Below, piece by piece: positions 61,644 through 64,000 of a stretch of 64,000 nucleotides of DNA. The DNA is from Erythrophleum ivorense. Its lineage: Eukaryota > Streptophyta > Magnoliopsida > Fabales > Fabaceae. The position numbers and the translations under genes are program-made. Position 1 is the stretch's first letter. The number at the start of each line of letters is the position of its first letter. Where the stretch lies: assembly GCA_026724425.1 (NCBI GenBank), contig JAIUCV010000001.1, positions 12,320,556-12,384,555 on the forward strand. Reading direction: 5' to 3'. Below the pieces are notes generated by a model. That model had not been told where the DNA came from and did not search any database. It saw only the letters and a program-made list of their open reading frames with translations.

Positions 61644-64000
61644 TGTAATATCCAGCTTTCTGAAAACTAGAGAAAACGTGAGAAACGTAACGTACAGTTT
61701 CTCCGTCAACGAATAAAACCTACCAGATATAAAAGGAAGTCCCCTGAAATGATGTAGTTAAGGTCCCAAAAAAATTTGAGAAGCATTTTAAGCTCATAAA
61801 AATGAGAATCTCAAGCTCAGACGGAAGGAAAAATGAAGCTAGAATGAAGAAACAATTTCTTACGAAAAGCTTACAAAACATAATGGCATTTTCATAATTT
61901 TGAGCACATTTTGAAATTTACACAGGAGAGCTTTTTAAATCAATTTTTTGAGCTTTTCGGGGTTCTCAAAGGCCCTAAAAACTATGAAAAGTCTCAGGAC
62001 AATTAAAACCCCTTAGGTGGACGTTTTCTAACGTCAGTTGACCCAAATTTTGACTGATTTGTTTGAGAAGGTTTTAGCTCTAATTTGAGTGATTCCAAAG
62101 GCATTTTACTAAATTGAGAACCTAAATTTCATAATGGAAAAGACAGTTCTAAAAAAGGAGCTAAAATGAAAGAGAAATGAAAATGCCAAGAATAAAGGAT
62201 AAAATAGGAATTTTTGAAAAGTGTAACTTATTCCCACCTATATATATAATGCACCCTTCTTCTCCCCTTATGTTGCACGACCAAGTTCTGCCCAAAACAA
62301 GAGGAAAACCCTAGGGAGAGTGGTGCACAAGAGGAAGGCAAAGAGGAGGAGAAATCAAAGGCTTAAGGTATGAAAATTAGTAGTTTTTCATGTTCTTTCT
62401 CTTCCAAACCTCTTCTCCTCCATTCTCTTTTGTTTCCTATGATTAAAATGAAGTTTATAAATCTATTTTAAGGGAGAAATTGAGGAAAAAATTTGGATTT
62501 AAAGAGAGGAGCTCAAAGAACACAAGATTCAAGTGAAAAAAAAAACAAGGTAATTTCTCTTCCTATAGTTGTCATCTTTATTTTCCTTCTCCACCATTTC
62601 GTCCCACTTGAGAAAACCCTAGGAGGAGATTATTTTTAGGCAGAACCAAACATGAATCTAAAGAAAAAGGGTGTGGGGATTAAGAATATACAAAGAGAAT
62701 TATCAGAAAACTATTAGATTTCAATATGCAAGTTCTAGAGTTTCAATTACGCCTTGTAAAATCTAATTTTATATGATGATTTTTAGGTCTAATTAAGAGT
62801 TTAAATGAGTTCTTGAGACACCTGAGATGCTCCCCACAAGCTTTCTCCTTCAAGAAAACCAAGAGAACTCCAAGAAGGCCAAGGAAGCCCCTAGTCTCGG
62901 CCAAAGAGGGTTCTTGTAGTGGGGGAGAGTTTTAAATTTTTCTAAGGCCATTCTTGAGTCAAATTTGATGAATGAAAATGAAGAGAGGCCTTGGAAAAAA
63001 TTTAGAACTCATAGAAATTGATTTGGTGCTTTATGTTCCACATTATGACCTAAAGAAGTAACATGGTGCTAGGTCTTTTGTTTTAATGGTTTGACAACTC
63101 TAAGAGGCTTAAAAGGAGTTAATAATCATATTTGAAAGGAAAGAATAGGGCCTAAAAATTTTTTGAGGGGTGTTGCTTCATTAGGTGCATTTGTGGACCA
63201 TAATGGAGCCTATAGAACAATCTAGTACTTAAGTAAGTTGTATGACCTTAGAGTTTGTTTCATGAACCTAATTGGCTCCCATAAATTGCATTTAGGTCAA
63301 GAGAAATCATCTCCACCAATTTGTGGGTGTGTGGCCGAAAGAGGAGGCTTGAATCCAAAGGAAAAAGTGTGTGACTGTGTGCAAGGTAGCTCTCTCCACC
63401 TTCTCTCATGCATGGATATATGTTTAGCTTGTTTTAGAATGTGTGTATGTGTATTTTCAAGCTATGAAAAGTATGCTAGCATCCTTTATATGCCATGATT
63501 CTTGATGCCATGTTATGTTTCTAAATGATTACATGATGTTTGTATAAGTTTACTTGAGTGTGGAGAGGTTAAGAACTCTTCTCTTAGGTGAGAATGAGTC
63601 AATAACCCTTGAGCTTGGTTGAGACAAAGTAAAGAGACTTCCAAAGGAAAAGTGGACTCCTAAGAGTATGGTTGAGTCCAAAGCTCTTAAAGAATGGGTG
63701 AGGCAAGTCCAAAATCCATGAGGAGAAGTGTGAGGCCAATCCAAGCGCTTGGTGAACTCTTAAATGTCTTGTATGAGTGATTCACATGCCAAGCTTGTGT
63801 TAAAAATGTTTATGATTTCCATTTTCTCTATGCATGCATTTATAAAGCTTGCTTTGTGCATATTATATATGGTTGAATGGGAGATGAGCTATTGGGATCC
63901 TTTGAATCTCATCCCCTTCTCTCCAATGATCTAACATGCTACGTGGACCAAGTAATTATGGTGAAAGGAGCCAACAACAATGAAAAGGAAAGATTGACAA
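61644..64000 (+). repeat. very long LTR-like repeat, plus orientation, runs off the window
   Basis: Starts TGTAATATCC. A TATA box (about 62239-62248, TATATATATA) is followed by a leader-like region with AAACCCTAGGGAGAG. It matches 55329-53020 on the opposite strand along its visible length. The 86-codon frame at 63238-63498 and the minus frame 63744-63550 lie inside the repeat and have counterparts in the other copy, but show no known domain. Confidence 0.5.

Overview
This window is nuclear DNA from a flowering plant, most likely a eudicot. It is strongly A+T-rich, its genes carry GT-AG introns, and both intact genes and most of the mobile elements belong to plant families (an RRM-fold protein, a DUF155/RRG protein, Ty1/copia, CACTA, Mutator-like elements). 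The species cannot be named from the sequence. No tRNA gene, rRNA gene or CRISPR array was seen.

Only two genes look intact. On the plus strand, 3214-4992 is a two-exon gene for a 388-residue protein with a C-terminal RRM-type fold. On the minus strand, 49725-41824 is a seven-exon gene for a 411-residue DUF155 protein resembling Arabidopsis RETARDED ROOT GROWTH (RRG), with a mitochondrial-type leader and a C-terminal membrane segment. Every splice junction in both models keeps the reading frame.

Most of the rest is layered transposon debris. From the left: a CACTA subterminal relic (186-608); a CACTA element with TSD GTT (5851-11554) holding a decayed Transposase_24 gene and a tRNA-like tandem repeat; a lone CACTA terminus (16458); an RNase H fragment (18770-18995); a Mutator-like element with a near-identical 9-bp TSD (19947-21275); a minus-strand Ty1/copia element with TSD GATTG (21303-27397); a second, badly decayed minus-strand copia element (30818-37820); a Mutator-like foldback element with a perfect 9-bp TSD (38932-39956); a LINE relic inside an RRG intron; and at the right two copies of a very long LTR in opposite orientations (51817-55329 minus, 61644-64000 plus and running off the window).

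Three broken host-gene copies lie among these: the N-terminal exon of an LRR receptor-like kinase (12576-12200), a histone H2A pseudogene that keeps its intron position and sits in the gap of the second copia element's reverse transcriptase (34550-34059), and the end of a THA8-like PPR gene (57380-57027). No operon-like cooperation is expected. The two live genes appear independent, and the rest records repeated insertion, duplication and decay.
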